Of a stretch of DNA of 64,000 nt, positions 44,201 through 55,064 are shown piece after piece (position 1 is the stretch's first letter; each line of letters starts with the position of its first letter). The notes under the pieces were generated by a model. The model was not told where the DNA came from and searched no databases. It saw only the letters and a program-made list of their open reading frames with translations. The position numbers and the translations under genes are program-made. This DNA comes from Arsenicibacter sp965247375 (lineage in GTDB: Bacteria > Bacteroidota > Bacteroidia > Cytophagales > Spirosomataceae), in the NCBI GenBank assembly GCA_965247375.1, contig CBDFHU010000092.1, forward strand, positions 62,001 through 126,000, read 5' to 3'.

Positions 44201-44386
44201 TGATTCGACAATATCCGCGTTGGCACCCGTATAGACCGTCGACACGGTCACGACCGGCAGGTCGATACTGGGGAACTCGCGTACGCCCAGGTAAGCAAAC
44301 CCAATGCCACCGAAGACTAAAATCAGCAGCGACATCACCACCGCCAGTACCGGCCGCTTAATGGATGTTGTTGATAGGTTAGCCAT
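41268..44386 (-). pseudogene. RND (HAE1/AcrB-type) efflux pump, interrupted by two single-base insertions
   Basis: The reading starts at ATG 44386 (MANLSTTSIKRPVLAVVMSLLILVFGGIGF). It changes frame near 43237 (extra base between MYICGFS and MNVLTLLGIVLSIGLVVDD) and again near 41663 (ALLSLWGF then GQTLNVFSQIGIITL). Spliced, it has about 1,037 residues, the normal length, with IVLSIGLVVDDAIVVLENIY in the first membrane half and GLVTKNGILIVEFANQ in the second. These proton-driven pumps export drugs or detergents with a fusion protein (the next gene upstream) and a TolC channel, absent here. Only single-base breaks in otherwise conserved sequence favour sequencing error over real loss. Confidence 0.9.
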
Positions 44387-44390
44387 ATTT

Positions 44391-44521
44391 TTAAAGAGTG
44401 AAAGAGTGGAAAAGCGAAAGAGTGGGGCACGCTGCGCGTAAAGGTGAAAGGGCTGCTGCCGGATGGTAGTCGCTCTTTCACTCTTCCGCCACGCGGTGGC
44501 GGCCACTCTTTCGCTCTTTAA
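44391..44521. repeat. Long inverted-repeat element (AAAGAGTGAAAGAGTGG type) inside the RND operon
   Basis: Outer arms 44391-44409 and 44503-44521 match at 18 of 19 positions. The right arm overlaps the stop codon of the fusion-protein gene. An inner perfect hairpin ccgcca/tggcgg lies at 44486-44502. It fills the gap between fusion protein and pump, so it would be transcribed within the operon. Confidence 0.7.
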
Positions 44522-45613
44522 TTTAAATTTCTGATGTCAACTTCGCCGCCGGGTTTGACGAGCTGGGTACCGGCGGTGATGAGGGAATCGCCGACGTGGA
44601 GACCGCTGCGGATCTCGACCGTACGGTCGTTGCGCAGGCCGATTTCAACCGGAACTGATTCGGCTTTGCGGTTGCGGACCACAAAGACTTTCTGGCCGGC
44701 CTGTTCGGGGATGATGGCTTCCGTTGGTACAACAATGGCATTGCCGTGTGAATTGAGCACTACGTTGATCCGGGCAAAGGCACCCGGCACCAGCGTATGG
44801 TCGTTGTTGGGGCTGACGGCCCGCAGCAGCAGACTCCGCGTTTCGGGATCGACTTTGGTTTCGACGGCATAGACTGATCCGCCGTACTGCCGGGGTGATC
44901 CTTCTACCGTGAACTGAATTTTACTGCCCTGGCGAACTAGCTGAGCATATTTGGCCGGAACTGAGAAGTCTAGTTTGGCAGGGCTGGTATTGGTCAGCGT
45001 CGCAATCCGGCTCGCCGGCGAAATGTAACTGCCGTTGCTGATATAGCGCAGGCCAAGAGTGCCGTCGAACGGCGCACGGATGACCGTCTTACTGATCTGC
45101 ACTTTCAGGTTTTCGATGTCAGCCAGAATGCCGTTGAGATTGGTTTGGGCGATGTCGTATTCCTGGCGACTGATTGCCTCTTTTTCGAGCAGTCGTTTCT
45201 GCCGCGATTCGTTAGTTTCGGCCAACTGCTTGTTTGATAACAGCTTCTGTAATTGGGCCTGTAAGTCTGCGTCGTTGATGCGAAGTAATACAGCGTCCTT
45301 TTTTACGTACTGGCCTTCTTTGAAGAAAATGCCGGTCACCCGTCCGGAAATCTCACTCCGGACCTCCACTTCTTCGTTAGGAATGATGGTACCGGTCGTC
45401 AGGATTTTCTCGTCCAGCGACTGCATGTTCACGACCATCACGTCGACCGACGTTTTGCCGCCTCCTTTATTGTCACCACCGGCCTTTTCCGCCGGCTGCT
45501 GTTTTATCTTCGGGTCTAGGGGCGAAAAGAGGTTTCAGTTTAGGGTAAAAAGCCAAAGCGCTGACCAGCACAACTATGATTGCGGTCAGCAGCCGTTTGG
45601 TAAATGTATTCAT
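44518..45613 (-). CDS. RND membrane fusion protein (HlyD/AcrA family), frameshifted near the 5' end
   Basis: The natural start is ATG 45613 (MNTFTKRLLTAIIVVLVSALAFYPKL), giving an N-terminal membrane anchor. An extra G in the run at 45519-45522 breaks the frame; the rest reads uninterrupted to 44518. The spliced length is about 364 residues. Lipoyl halves are seen around VEVRSEISGRVTGIFFKEGQYVKKDAVLLRI and TVIRAPFDGTLGLRYISNGSYI, with a coiled-coil hairpin between them and a beta-barrel after. It bridges the pump encoded downstream to an outer-membrane channel. The single-base break is probably an error. Confidence 0.88.
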
Positions 45614-45805
45614 AGGCAGCGAAGGAAGATTGTAACTAAGTTTTAGCTACTAAACTAGCTAAAAAAAGTGCAGTTGTGAGCGCTTCTTACTGCCTTCAGA
45701 TGAAAATATCGCCACCAGATAATCAAATGTAACCAAAAGTCTCGAATGTGCAGAATTACAGCTTATTGGTCTTTAGGAAGTAGGTGATTCCGGTGGTGGG
45801 GAGGC

Positions 45806-45840
45806 ATAAAAAAGGCGGCCGGTTGTTACGCCGGCCGCCC
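45806..45840 (-). terminator. Intrinsic terminator of the first SusC/SusD operon
   Basis: Stem ggcggccgg (45814-45822) / ccggccgcc (45831-45839), followed on the minus strand by six Ts. It lies about 30 bp beyond the last gene of the operon. Confidence 0.88.
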
Positions 45841-45868
45841 CTTCAGTTTATACTAACAGACAACGGTT

Positions 45869-46370
45869 TTAGTTACGAACCGTAAACGTAAACGTTTTGT
45901 AGTTTTCGCTTGGATTGATGTCCGTTGAGGTAGCCAGTGTTGTGACCAGCGTAACCGTCTGCGTGGTCGGAGCGGAAGCCGGAATACCAGGCAGGAACCG
46001 GACAACCAGGTAGCCTACGCTGCTGTTTGGCGGAATGGTGACCTGGCCCTTTGGTACCGACAATCTGGTAGTGCGTTCCTTCAACAGCGGTGCTGGTCGG
46101 GTCGATGCTGTAGTTGATCGTGGTAGCGACCGGCCGTTGTGCACCAACCAGCTGTACCAGAATACTGTCGCGGCCGATGCCCTGGCGAATCGTGCGGGTA
46201 CGGATACCATTGGCCACGTTGTTGGTTGGCTGCGTGGCAAAACCACGGCGCGGATTGCTGAACTCAGCTACCGTTGGTCCCTCGTACGTCCATGACGGAT
46301 TTTCGAAGCAGGAAGTGAGGCTGAAAAGCATAGCCCCGAATCCAAGAATATAACTTAATGCTTTACGCAT
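45869..46370 (-). pseudogene. SusC/SusD-associated lipoprotein, one single-base frameshift
   Basis: It starts at 46370 (MRKALSYILGFGAMLFSLTSC) with a lipobox ending in Cys21. The frame changes near 46055 (after THYQIV, continuing PKGQVTIPPNSSVGYLVVRFLPG) and ends at 45869. Spliced length is about 166 residues. It has a beta-sandwich look (TTINYSIDPTSTAVEGTHYQIV, then YKTFTFTVRN), as in Calx-beta/DUF4843-type lipoproteins that accompany SusC/SusD pairs and help bind substrate at the surface. It is the third gene of a minus-strand operon. The break is probably an error in the consensus. Confidence 0.7.
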
Positions 46371-46397
46371 GTCTTTTACAGATTTTGAGTTACGAGA

Positions 46398-47805
46398 TTA
46401 ATAGCCGGGGTTTTGCTTCAGTTTGCTGTTCAGCTGAACCTGCGCGTTTGGCAGCGGAGCCAGAATCCGGAAGTCTGTGTACGGAACAACGGCCGATAAG
46501 CTGGCCTTGGTGATCGTCAGGCCCTTGCGCTTCAGGTCAAAGAAACGGTGGCCTTCCAGTACCAGCTCCAGACGACGCTCGGTCAGGATCAGATCAACCA
46601 GCCCCTGACCGGTAACAGTTGACGCAATGGGCGTGGCCCCGCTCCGTGTCCGGATACGGTTCAGATCGGTGATTGCCGCCGCACTGTTGCCTGACATCGC
46701 ATAGGCTTCAGCACGGATCAGCAGTACCTCTGAGTAACGGATCACCGGAATGTTATCCGTAAACGGGCCGCGTGACCCTGTGAACTTCCGGCTGAAGAAA
46801 ACGGCTTCGCCTGATTTCGTTGCCGAATAGAACATCGCCCGGCGAACGTCAGCAGCTTCATACAGGTTTAAAAGTTCAGTTGTCGGCACCACATCGCCCC
46901 AGTTACCGGTTGTCAGATTGGTTGTCAGCGAGTGCATAGATTCGTTGGCGCCCAGTGATTCAGTTGCCTGAACATAGTTGATTTCAAATAGTGATTCCGG
47001 ATTGGGAGCTGTCGTAAAAGCTGCCTGATAACCGGTGCCTGATACCAGTGTCGCTCCCGTACCTGCCAGGGCGTCTGTCGCGGCCTGAATGGCTTCCGGG
47101 AATTTTTCCCAGTACAGATACAGACGGGCGAGCAGAGCCTGTGCCGCTGCCTTGTTAGCGCGGAGGCGGTTGGCTGAAGCCGAAGCCGGCAGGTTCGTGA
47201 TGGCGTCTTTCAGGTCCTTTTCGATCTGCTGATACGTTTGTTCAACCGTAGAACGCTCCAGAAACGTTGCCTGCGAGGCATCGGCCGTTGGCTCGGTCCT
47301 CAGAATCATACCCAGGTTGAAGCCATTCACCACTTTAGTAGGCTCATAGGCAAATACCCGCGCCATATCAAAATACAATAAAGCACGCAGGAATTGTGCT
47401 TCCCCTTTAATCTGGGCTTTTTCGGCATCCGTTGCATTCGAGCCGTCAATCCCTTTGATGATAAAGTTGGCTTCGTTAATTGCCGCATAATTATCCCAGA
47501 ACTGCTGCATATGCACGCCAACCGCATTCACCCCGCTCGTTGAAGTAACGGTTTGAATTGGTGTTAGTCAGACGAACGTTGTCAGCCATGATCTCCGGCG
47601 CAATCATCATCCGGGCACCATAATAGGTGTTCGGTTGCAGGCGGTCATACACAGAGATCAATAGGGAGCGTACACCAGTGATGTCCTGCAATGCCTGGTC
47701 TGAACTAACCGACTGTTTCGGCTGCGTGATGAGCAGGTCGCTGCATGAGCTGGCTGCCAGCACAATGAGGCAGCCGGTCAATGATAGACGAATATGTTTG
47801 AACAT
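46398..47805 (-). pseudogene. SusD-like substrate-binding lipoprotein, one single-base frameshift
   Basis: Start ATG 47805 (MFKHIRLSLTGCLIVLAASSC) with a lipobox at Cys21. The frame shifts near 47540, between NSNRYFN and GVNAVGVHMQQFWDNYAAIN, and then stays open to 46398. Spliced it has about 468 residues, within the family range. Typical SusD blocks are present: AEKAQIKGEAQFLRALLYFDMARVF, RADKAAAQALLARLYLYW-like TPR helices, PVIRYSEVLLIRAEAYA and RRLELVLEGHRFFDLKR. It binds glycans or other nutrients at the cell surface for the SusC channel encoded upstream. Probably functional if resequenced. Confidence 0.88.
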
Positions 47806-47827
47806 GATAGTTAATGCTGTTTGTTGA

Positions 47828-50810
47828 TTAGAAGCCGAACTGAATACCACCCGTGAATTGCTTACTTTGCGGATAGGTGCCGATTTCGGTGTTCAGAATT
47901 TCAGGGTCAAAACCGGTGTAAGCCGTCCACGTCAGGAGGTTGATACCCTGCGCAAAAACGCGGATTTTGTCCATTTTAATACGACGGGTAATGTTTGATG
48001 GCAGCTCGTAGCTTAGCGTAATCTGTTTCATCCGTACATAACCGGCATTTTCGATCTGTTTCGAGGAGAATGTCTGTATCGATGAACTGCCTGGTACTGA
48101 GCCACCTTCGTACGGAGCGGCTACGCTGGTGATTTGCCCTGGCGTGGTCCAGCGGTTCAGCTGACTGGCCATATTGTTCCAGCCCGCCGAAGCTGAGCTT
48201 TCCATAAAGAAGCCGTTGTTATTCAATACGCGGTTGCCCCACTGACCCTGGAAGAATACTTCAAGAGCTAATCCTTTATACCGGAATGTGTTGGTTACAC
48301 CACCAAATCCTTTTGGAATCGGTGAGCCCTGAACCCGTGAGTCACGGTTCTGTAAGGTATAGGTAATATTACCAAGGGTGTCTAACCACATAGCGCGGCC
48401 ATCTGCCGGGTTAACACCGGCATAGGTTGGATACCAGTTAATGTTAATTGGCTGACCAACCTGTAAGGCTGTACCAATCCGGTTCTGACCTGGTAATAAC
48501 TGGAGAATTTTATTGCGCTGAAAGGACACGTTCCAGTCTGTTTCCCAACGGAAGCCACCTTTATCAACATTTACGTGTTTGAGGCTGATTTCGAGACCCT
48601 TGTTTTCAACCTTGCCCAGGTTTTCGAAGATCGACCCGAAACCACTGTCATTTGGTAATGGACGGGATAACAGGAGCTTATCGTTTATTTTGCGATACGC
48701 ATCGATTGCCGCGCTGATACGGCCGTTAAACAAGTCAAAATCAACACCGACGTTCAGGGTACGGGCCACTTCCCATGACAGGTTATTGTTACCAAGCTGG
48801 CTAGGACGAATACCTGGTAAGTCGATATACTGGCCACCCAGACCAAACAAGGCGCGTGAGGCAAAGTCCGAAATGAGGTTGTTGCCGGCTTCACCATAAC
48901 CTGCCCGGATTTTCAGATCCTTGATGACCGGAACATTCTTCATGAACTCTTCTTCCGAGATCCGGTAGCCAATAGAGGCCGACGGGAACAGACCCCAACG
49001 AGTGTTGGCACCAAAACGTGACGAACCATCGTACCGCAGTGAGGCAGTAGCCAGAAATTTATCACCAAATTTATAATTGGCGCTGCTCAGTAAGCTGGCA
49101 ATCCGCCAGGTCGTGTATGTACCGGTTGTTGTAATCGGACGGGCTGCGGCAGCCAGCGTCGTGAACAAACCGTTCGGGAAACCCTGGCCGGTTGCTGCAA
49201 CCGTTTCACGTACTTCCTGACGATATTCGGCACCCGCCAGTACATTGATGTTGTGACGGCCGAATGAGCGGTTATAGTTCAGTGTCTGGTTGGTATTCCA
49301 GTTCAGGGTGTAGCGGTTCGATACTGTTGCTGAACCACCGGTTGAGGCAAACTGCGGTACAATCTGATCGCGATAGTTATTATCCAGGTTATTGGCATAG
49401 TCGATACCGTAGAACGAGCGGAACCGCAGACCACGGACAATTTCGTAATTAACCGCGATGTTGCTGACAGTCTGCACGGTTGTTCCCAGACGGGTTTCGT
49501 ACTTTACACTCTGCACCGGATTATAGCTGAATGCACCCGAAAGCGGGGCGTTAAAACTGCCGTCTGCCTTGTAAATCGGCTGGTTTGGCAGGATCAGAGC
49601 GGCAGAAAAGAACGGACTGTTAATAAACGCACCATCAGCAATGGCACCGTTCAGACGGGTTGCCGACAAACCGATCGATGTTTCAATTTTCAGTTTCGGT
49701 GATGCCTGGTGGTCAAGGTTTACCCGCAGCGTACCCCGGCGGAAGTCGGATTTGATGACCTGGCCTTCCTGGAAGTTGTATGAACCGGCGATGTAGAAGT
49801 TTGTTTTGCCGTCACCGCCCGAAGCTGAAAGGTCATACATCCGCAGGCGTCCGCGCTGGAAAACGGCATCCTGCCACTCGGTATTCTGTACCGTTGACGG
49901 ATCACCGTACTGCGTAATAGCCGATGCACGAGCGGTCTCAACCGATGCATTCGTTTGGATAGCGCGGTTTACAAAGTTCTCAATTTTCAGTGTCGCAAAC
50001 TCCGATGCGGTCAGTACATCCAGTTTTTTCAGTACGTCTGTAAAACCGTCCTGCACCGATACATTGAATTTCGTGCGGCCTGAACGTCCGCGTTTGGTTG
50101 TGATCACCACTACTCCGTTCGCTCCCTGTGCACCATAAATCGCTGCTGCCGCTGCATCTTTCAGAATGTCAATAGATTCGATATCATTCGGATTGAGCGA
50201 GGTCAGTACGTTTGAACTGGCCTGACCCGATAAACCGCCGTCAGATACTTGTACCCCATCGATTACGTAGAGCGGGTTATTACCGGCGTTAATAGAGCCT
50301 ACACCGCGGATACGCACGTTCAATGCACCACCCGGCTGACCGCTGAGGGCTGTAACCTGTACACCGGCCGCACGACCCTGCAAGGCACGGTCCACTGACT
50401 GCATTGGTAGGTTTTCAATGGTTTTGCCGGTAACAGCCGCAACCGCACCGGTAATATCCTGCCGGCGGGCGGCATTACCGTAACCGGTAACAACGACTTC
50501 GCTGAGTTCCGAGGCCGATGCCTGAAGTACGACATTAAGTGTCGCACGGTTGCCTGTTACTACTTCCTGCGGTGTAAAGCCGATATAGCTGAACACTAAA
50601 CGGGCACCGGCAGAAACATTAAATTTGTAATTACCATTGGCGTCGGTTGTTGTACCACGGCTGGATCCTTTAATCTGGACACTCACGCCTGGCAGACCGG
50701 CACCATCATCTGATGAAGTGACCCGGCCACTGATCGATATGTCCTGCGCAAGCAACGGAAGCGCAAATAATAACGTCAGCAACCAGGATGAAAGTTAGTA
50801 ATTTTTTCAT
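47828..50810 (-). CDS. SusC-like TonB-dependent receptor (RagA family), frameshift within signal peptide
   Basis: ATG 50810 begins MKKLLTFIL and the downstream frame continues LLTLLFALPLLAQDISISGRV after one extra base near 50783. From there it is open to 47828. Mature protein: carboxypeptidase-like domain (SGRVTSSDDGAGLPGVSVQIKG), TonB/plug domain (VVVTGYGNAARRQDITGAV; LNPNDIESIDILKDAAAAAIYG), then a 22-strand barrel ending FTGGIQFGF. Total about 990 residues. It imports nutrients captured by the SusD partner, driven by TonB. The next genes downstream are SusD and a lipoprotein. The signal-peptide break is probably an error. Confidence 0.92.
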
Positions 50811-51880
50811 CTGAAGTTAGTTGATAGAGTTGTAAGTATATTTAGTTAACGGGATGTAAAATTATTGTAAAGAAACGACTTTTGAAAACTATTGTTTGTC
50901 AAATAGCCTATTATGCAGTTTTTTATAAAATGTATACTTAGTGTTTTGATGGCGTATTATTTGTACTTTAACAGGTATTTATTGGTATTAAAATTGCATT
51001 AAAACTGATTTAATCAAATTTTAATTTGAAAAAGTATAGTAAAAAAAAAGTTGTTACGGGTGGAAAAAAAACAGATAAATAGCAACCATGAAAATATATG
51101 ATTATTTTAAGATAATACTCATGCTGGATAGTTGCATGTTTGTATTTACACTTGTTGGTGTTTTTTGATACGGGTTGTGGTGCTTTTTCACGTCATCCTT
51201 ATGCACACAGTACACTTTAATTCAAGGTGTCTAAAATGATGGCTGAGAATAGTTGTACAAGCCGTATCTGCATCTGGAAAGACTGAAGTGACTGGGCTGC
51301 GGCAAGAGCACTGAAAAAAATCCGGAAGGTTTATTTAGCCTATTGACATAACCGGAAACGGCTTTATCCGGAAACGACAAAATTGAATTTTTTAGAGGGT
51401 GCTTATGAATTAATTTGTCAGGGTAATGATTAAAGTACGAAATGTTATTTTGTGGATATGTTTGTATAGCAAATATTGTTTTAAATATATTGTTTTCAGT
51501 AAAAAGTTTAATTAAACAACAGAATCAGCCATTTGTCTACCTTGAATTGACTTAACTAAACGCAACTAAGTACATACACATATTTAAATTTGATTATAAA
51601 TTAAAATTGGAATTAAAGTTCTAAATACTGGGCAATAAGTTATTGCAAAGCCACCATAAAAGGCAGTAAACCCTACCGGTAACTGTAAAATAAAATTGTA
51701 TTTATCTAATATATATAGAATAGGTATGGTATTAGATTTTATTGCTTGATAGTGTGGATTGGCAGTATATTATTTTGACTTAATTTCTAATAAGTATATC
51801 AATCATGTGTGTAGGTTATATATAATTGTAATATATTTGGCGTTCAAACAATAATTTTCATTAACTTAAACTATGAGTCT
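50811..51880. other. 1.07-kb AT-rich divergent intergenic region
   Basis: No plausible coding frame is found on either strand. The region is very AT-rich, with many short A and T runs, and separates two divergent SusC operons. It probably contains both promoters and long 5' leaders. No tRNA, palindrome of note or riboswitch consensus was recognised. Confidence 0.7.
51832..51839 (+). promoter_or_regulatory. Possible Bacteroidota -7 promoter box for second SusC operon
   Basis: TATATTTG fits the TAnnTTTG consensus of Bacteroidota housekeeping promoters, about 40 bp before the start codon at 51881. No convincing -33 TTG partner was seen at the proper spacing. Confidence 0.3.
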
Positions 51881-54800
51881 ATGAAGAAGAGCATACTTGT
51901 ACTATGCTTTCTGGCCGCGCTTACACTCATAAGCAATTATGGGCTGGGCCCAGCAACGCAGCGTGTCGGGTCGGGTGACCTCATCGGAGGATGGGTCTGC
52001 TTTACCAGGTGTAAACGTCCTGATTAAAGGAACAAAACAGGGCGTCTCTACAGACGGCGACGGCCGGTTCTCAATCAATGTTCCATCAACAAACACAACG
52101 CTTGTTTTCTCATTTATTGGTTTCGACGCGAAAGAGGTAGCGGTCGGCAATCAGACAAGCATCAATCCAACACTTACGCCAAATGCCAGTGAACTGAATG
52201 AGGTAGTTGTTGTCGGTTACGGTACGCAGTATAAGCGGGACGTAAGCGGCTCGATTTCATCCATCGGTGGTAAGCAGATTGCACAGTTACCGGTTCAGAG
52301 CTTCGAGCAGGCATTGGGTGGCCGGGCTGCCGGTGTGAACATCACCGTACCGAACGGTCTGTTAAACAACCCGCCGGTAATTCGTGTACGTGGGTAAACT
52401 CCATTAACCTGAGTTCATTCCCGCTGGTTGTAATCGACGGGATTCCGGCCTTTACCGGTGAAACTCATCAACCAACGCACCGAACAACCGCTGGGGAACA
52501 TTAACCCGTCGGATATCGAATCAGTAGAAGTATTGAAAGATGCGTCTGCCAGTGCGATTTACGGTTCACGGGCGAGTGCCGGTGTCATCCTGGTTACCAC
52601 CAAGCGTGGTACTAAAGGCAAGGGTAAGTTTACGTATGACGCCTGGGTAGGGGTAACGCAGCCATTCCGTCTGTTCGACATGCTGAATGCCGATCAGTAT
52701 ATGATGATGAAGAATGAAGCAGTTCGTAACCTGAATGCCAACGTACTGGCTGTGAGCGGTAAGCCTGGCACGAACATCGAAGGGTTCCGGCCTAGCCTGG
52801 ATGCCAGCGGTAATCCGGTGAACACGAACTGGTACGATTATGTATATCAGAACGGTTTTTCACATTCTAACTCGGCCAGCTTCTCAGGTGGTAACGATAA
52901 TACATCCTATTACCTGTCACTTGGTTACACCGGTCAGAAAGGGATGCTCCAGAAAAACGAATTCAAGCGGACATCTGCCCGTCTGAACGTTGACCATAAG
53001 GTATACAAAACCTTCAAGGTGGGTACCAGCTTCGGGTACGCAAACAGCTACAACAGCTCGCCGAACAGTGGTTCGATTCCGGGAGCGGCCTTCTCAACAG
53101 CCGTTTAGGCCGTCTGCCGCTGGTGTTGCCGCCAAACGTGGCACCTTATAACAACGATGGTAGCTTTAACATTAATGGCTCCAGCTTAGGAGCCGGTGCT
53201 AACGTGAACCCTGCTTCGGGTGCAGCCCTGCTGCCTGGTTACTACAACCCGGTAGTTGATCTGGCGAAAAACTCATTTACGTCAGACGGTAACGACATTC
53301 AGGGCAGCGTATACGCTGACTGGGAAAGTTATCAAAGGCCTGAATATCCGTACGCAATATGGTATCAACAACATCGGTTTTGAAGACAAGTCATTCCTGA
53401 CCGGTCTGTCGGGTGACGGTTATTCGTCAGGTGGTTCAGCGACCAATACATACCGTACCCTGAAGCGCTGGAACTGGCAGAATACGGCTCAGTATTCTCG
53501 TACGATTGCTGAAAAACACAGCGTATCGTTGCTGGTAGGTGCTGAAGAGCAGCGTACACAGGTTGAACGCTGGGGTGCCAACCGGACAACGGTAGCCGAC
53601 GTTTTCTTCGAAAGCTATCAGGGTAACTTTACCAACATCGCCGCATCAGGCAGCCAGCAGACAGAAAACTACCTGGTATCCTATTTCGGCCGTCTGAACT
53701 ATGACTTCGGTAAAAAATACTTTGCATCGGTTAACTTCCGTCGTGACGGCTATTCGGCCTGGGCAAATAAGTGGGGTAACTTCTATGGTGCTGCGTTAGG
53801 CTACACTATCTCTGAGGAAGCATTCTGGAAAAACTCAGCGTTCCTGCAGAACATCAACCACCTGAAACTGACCGGTAGCTACGGCGAAGTTGGTAACAGT
53901 AATGGTATCAGTGATTTTGCTTCGCTACAGACGTATTCATCAGGTCTGTACGGTGCCGTTGCAACACTGGGTTATAACAGTGCCGGTAACACGGCCCTGA
54001 CCTGGGAAACCAGCAAGAAAACGGATATCGGTTTCTCGTTCGGTTTGTTGCAGGATCGTTTACAGGGTGAGTTCTCGTATTACAAAAACCTGGTTGACGG
54101 CCTGATTCTGGACGTACCACAGGCGCCGTCGAAAGGGGTTCCGGGTAACTCAGTACCAGCCAACGTTGGCTCGATGCAGAACACCGGTATCGAATTCAGC
54201 CTGCAGTTCAATGCCATTACCCAGGGTGATTTCAAATGGACAATCAACGGTAACGTAACAACGCTGAAAAACCGCGTACTGGCCCTGAGCGCAGAAGGCC
54301 AGCGGATTGGTACAGCAACCAGCCTTGAAACCATCAACTACACAACAGCCGGCCGTTCGGTTGGGGATCTGTTAGCGGTTCCTTCAGTAGGCATCAACCC
54401 TGACAACGGCCGCCGGATGTTCCGGAAGGCTGACGGCACTATCGTGCAGTATGACCACCTGGGTACCGGCTGGACAAAAGTGTCAGATGGCAGCGGTACA
54501 ACGTCGCCTTCACAGCTGGCTGATGGTGTATACTATGGCCCTGTACTGCCTAAGTGGTACGGAGGTTTGGATAACACATTCCGCTATAAAGGCTTTGATC
54601 TGGGCATCTTCCTGCAATTCTCAGGCGGTAACTACCTGTACAATGGTACAAAAGCCGGTCTGCGCGATCAGCGTTTCTGGAATAACCATACAGATATCCT
54701 GAACCGCTGGACACCGGATAACAAAGGCGGTACAGTACCACGCGTTGTCTATGGTGACAACGTATCAAACGGTTCTGCACTGGTAATTTCAGAAAACGTT

Positions 54801-55055
54801 GAGAAAGGTGATTTCCTGCGTGCCCGTAATATTTCTCTGGGTTACACGTTCACCCGGGGGCTGCTGGATAAGCTGAAAATCCAGAATGCACGGATTTACG
54901 GACAGGTACAAAATGCGTTTATCCTGACGAAATACACAGGTATCGATCCTGAAATTTCGACAAATGGTAACAGCAACACAGGCGCTGGTGTCGACCGTAA
55001 CTCAATCGGTCAGGCCAGAACATTTACGTTAGGTATCAATCTCGGTTTTAATTGA
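51881..55055 (+). pseudogene. SusC-like TonB-dependent receptor with multiple single-base frameshifts
   Basis: ATG 51881 opens MKKSILVLCFLAALTL. The frame shifts near 51935 (to GWAQQRSVSGRVTSSEDG), at 52394 (RVRG to VNSINLSSFPLVVIDGIP), near 52466 and 52489, at about 53095 (to NSRLGRLPLVLPPNV) and about 53324 (to KVIKGLNIRTQYG), then stays open to 55055. Spliced length is about 1,055 residues with carboxypeptidase-like, plug (NPSDIESVEVLKDASASAIYG) and barrel domains. The SusD gene follows after 9 bp. Six separate breaks, each one base, in a well conserved coding sequence are hard to reconcile with natural decay without substitutions to stops. Confidence 0.88.
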
Positions 55056-55064
55056 GTCAGGATA

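Noticed and set aside
50811..51880. Possible tRNA or riboswitch in the AT-rich gap
   Set aside because: No cloverleaf, CCA end or known riboswitch core was recognised on either strand.
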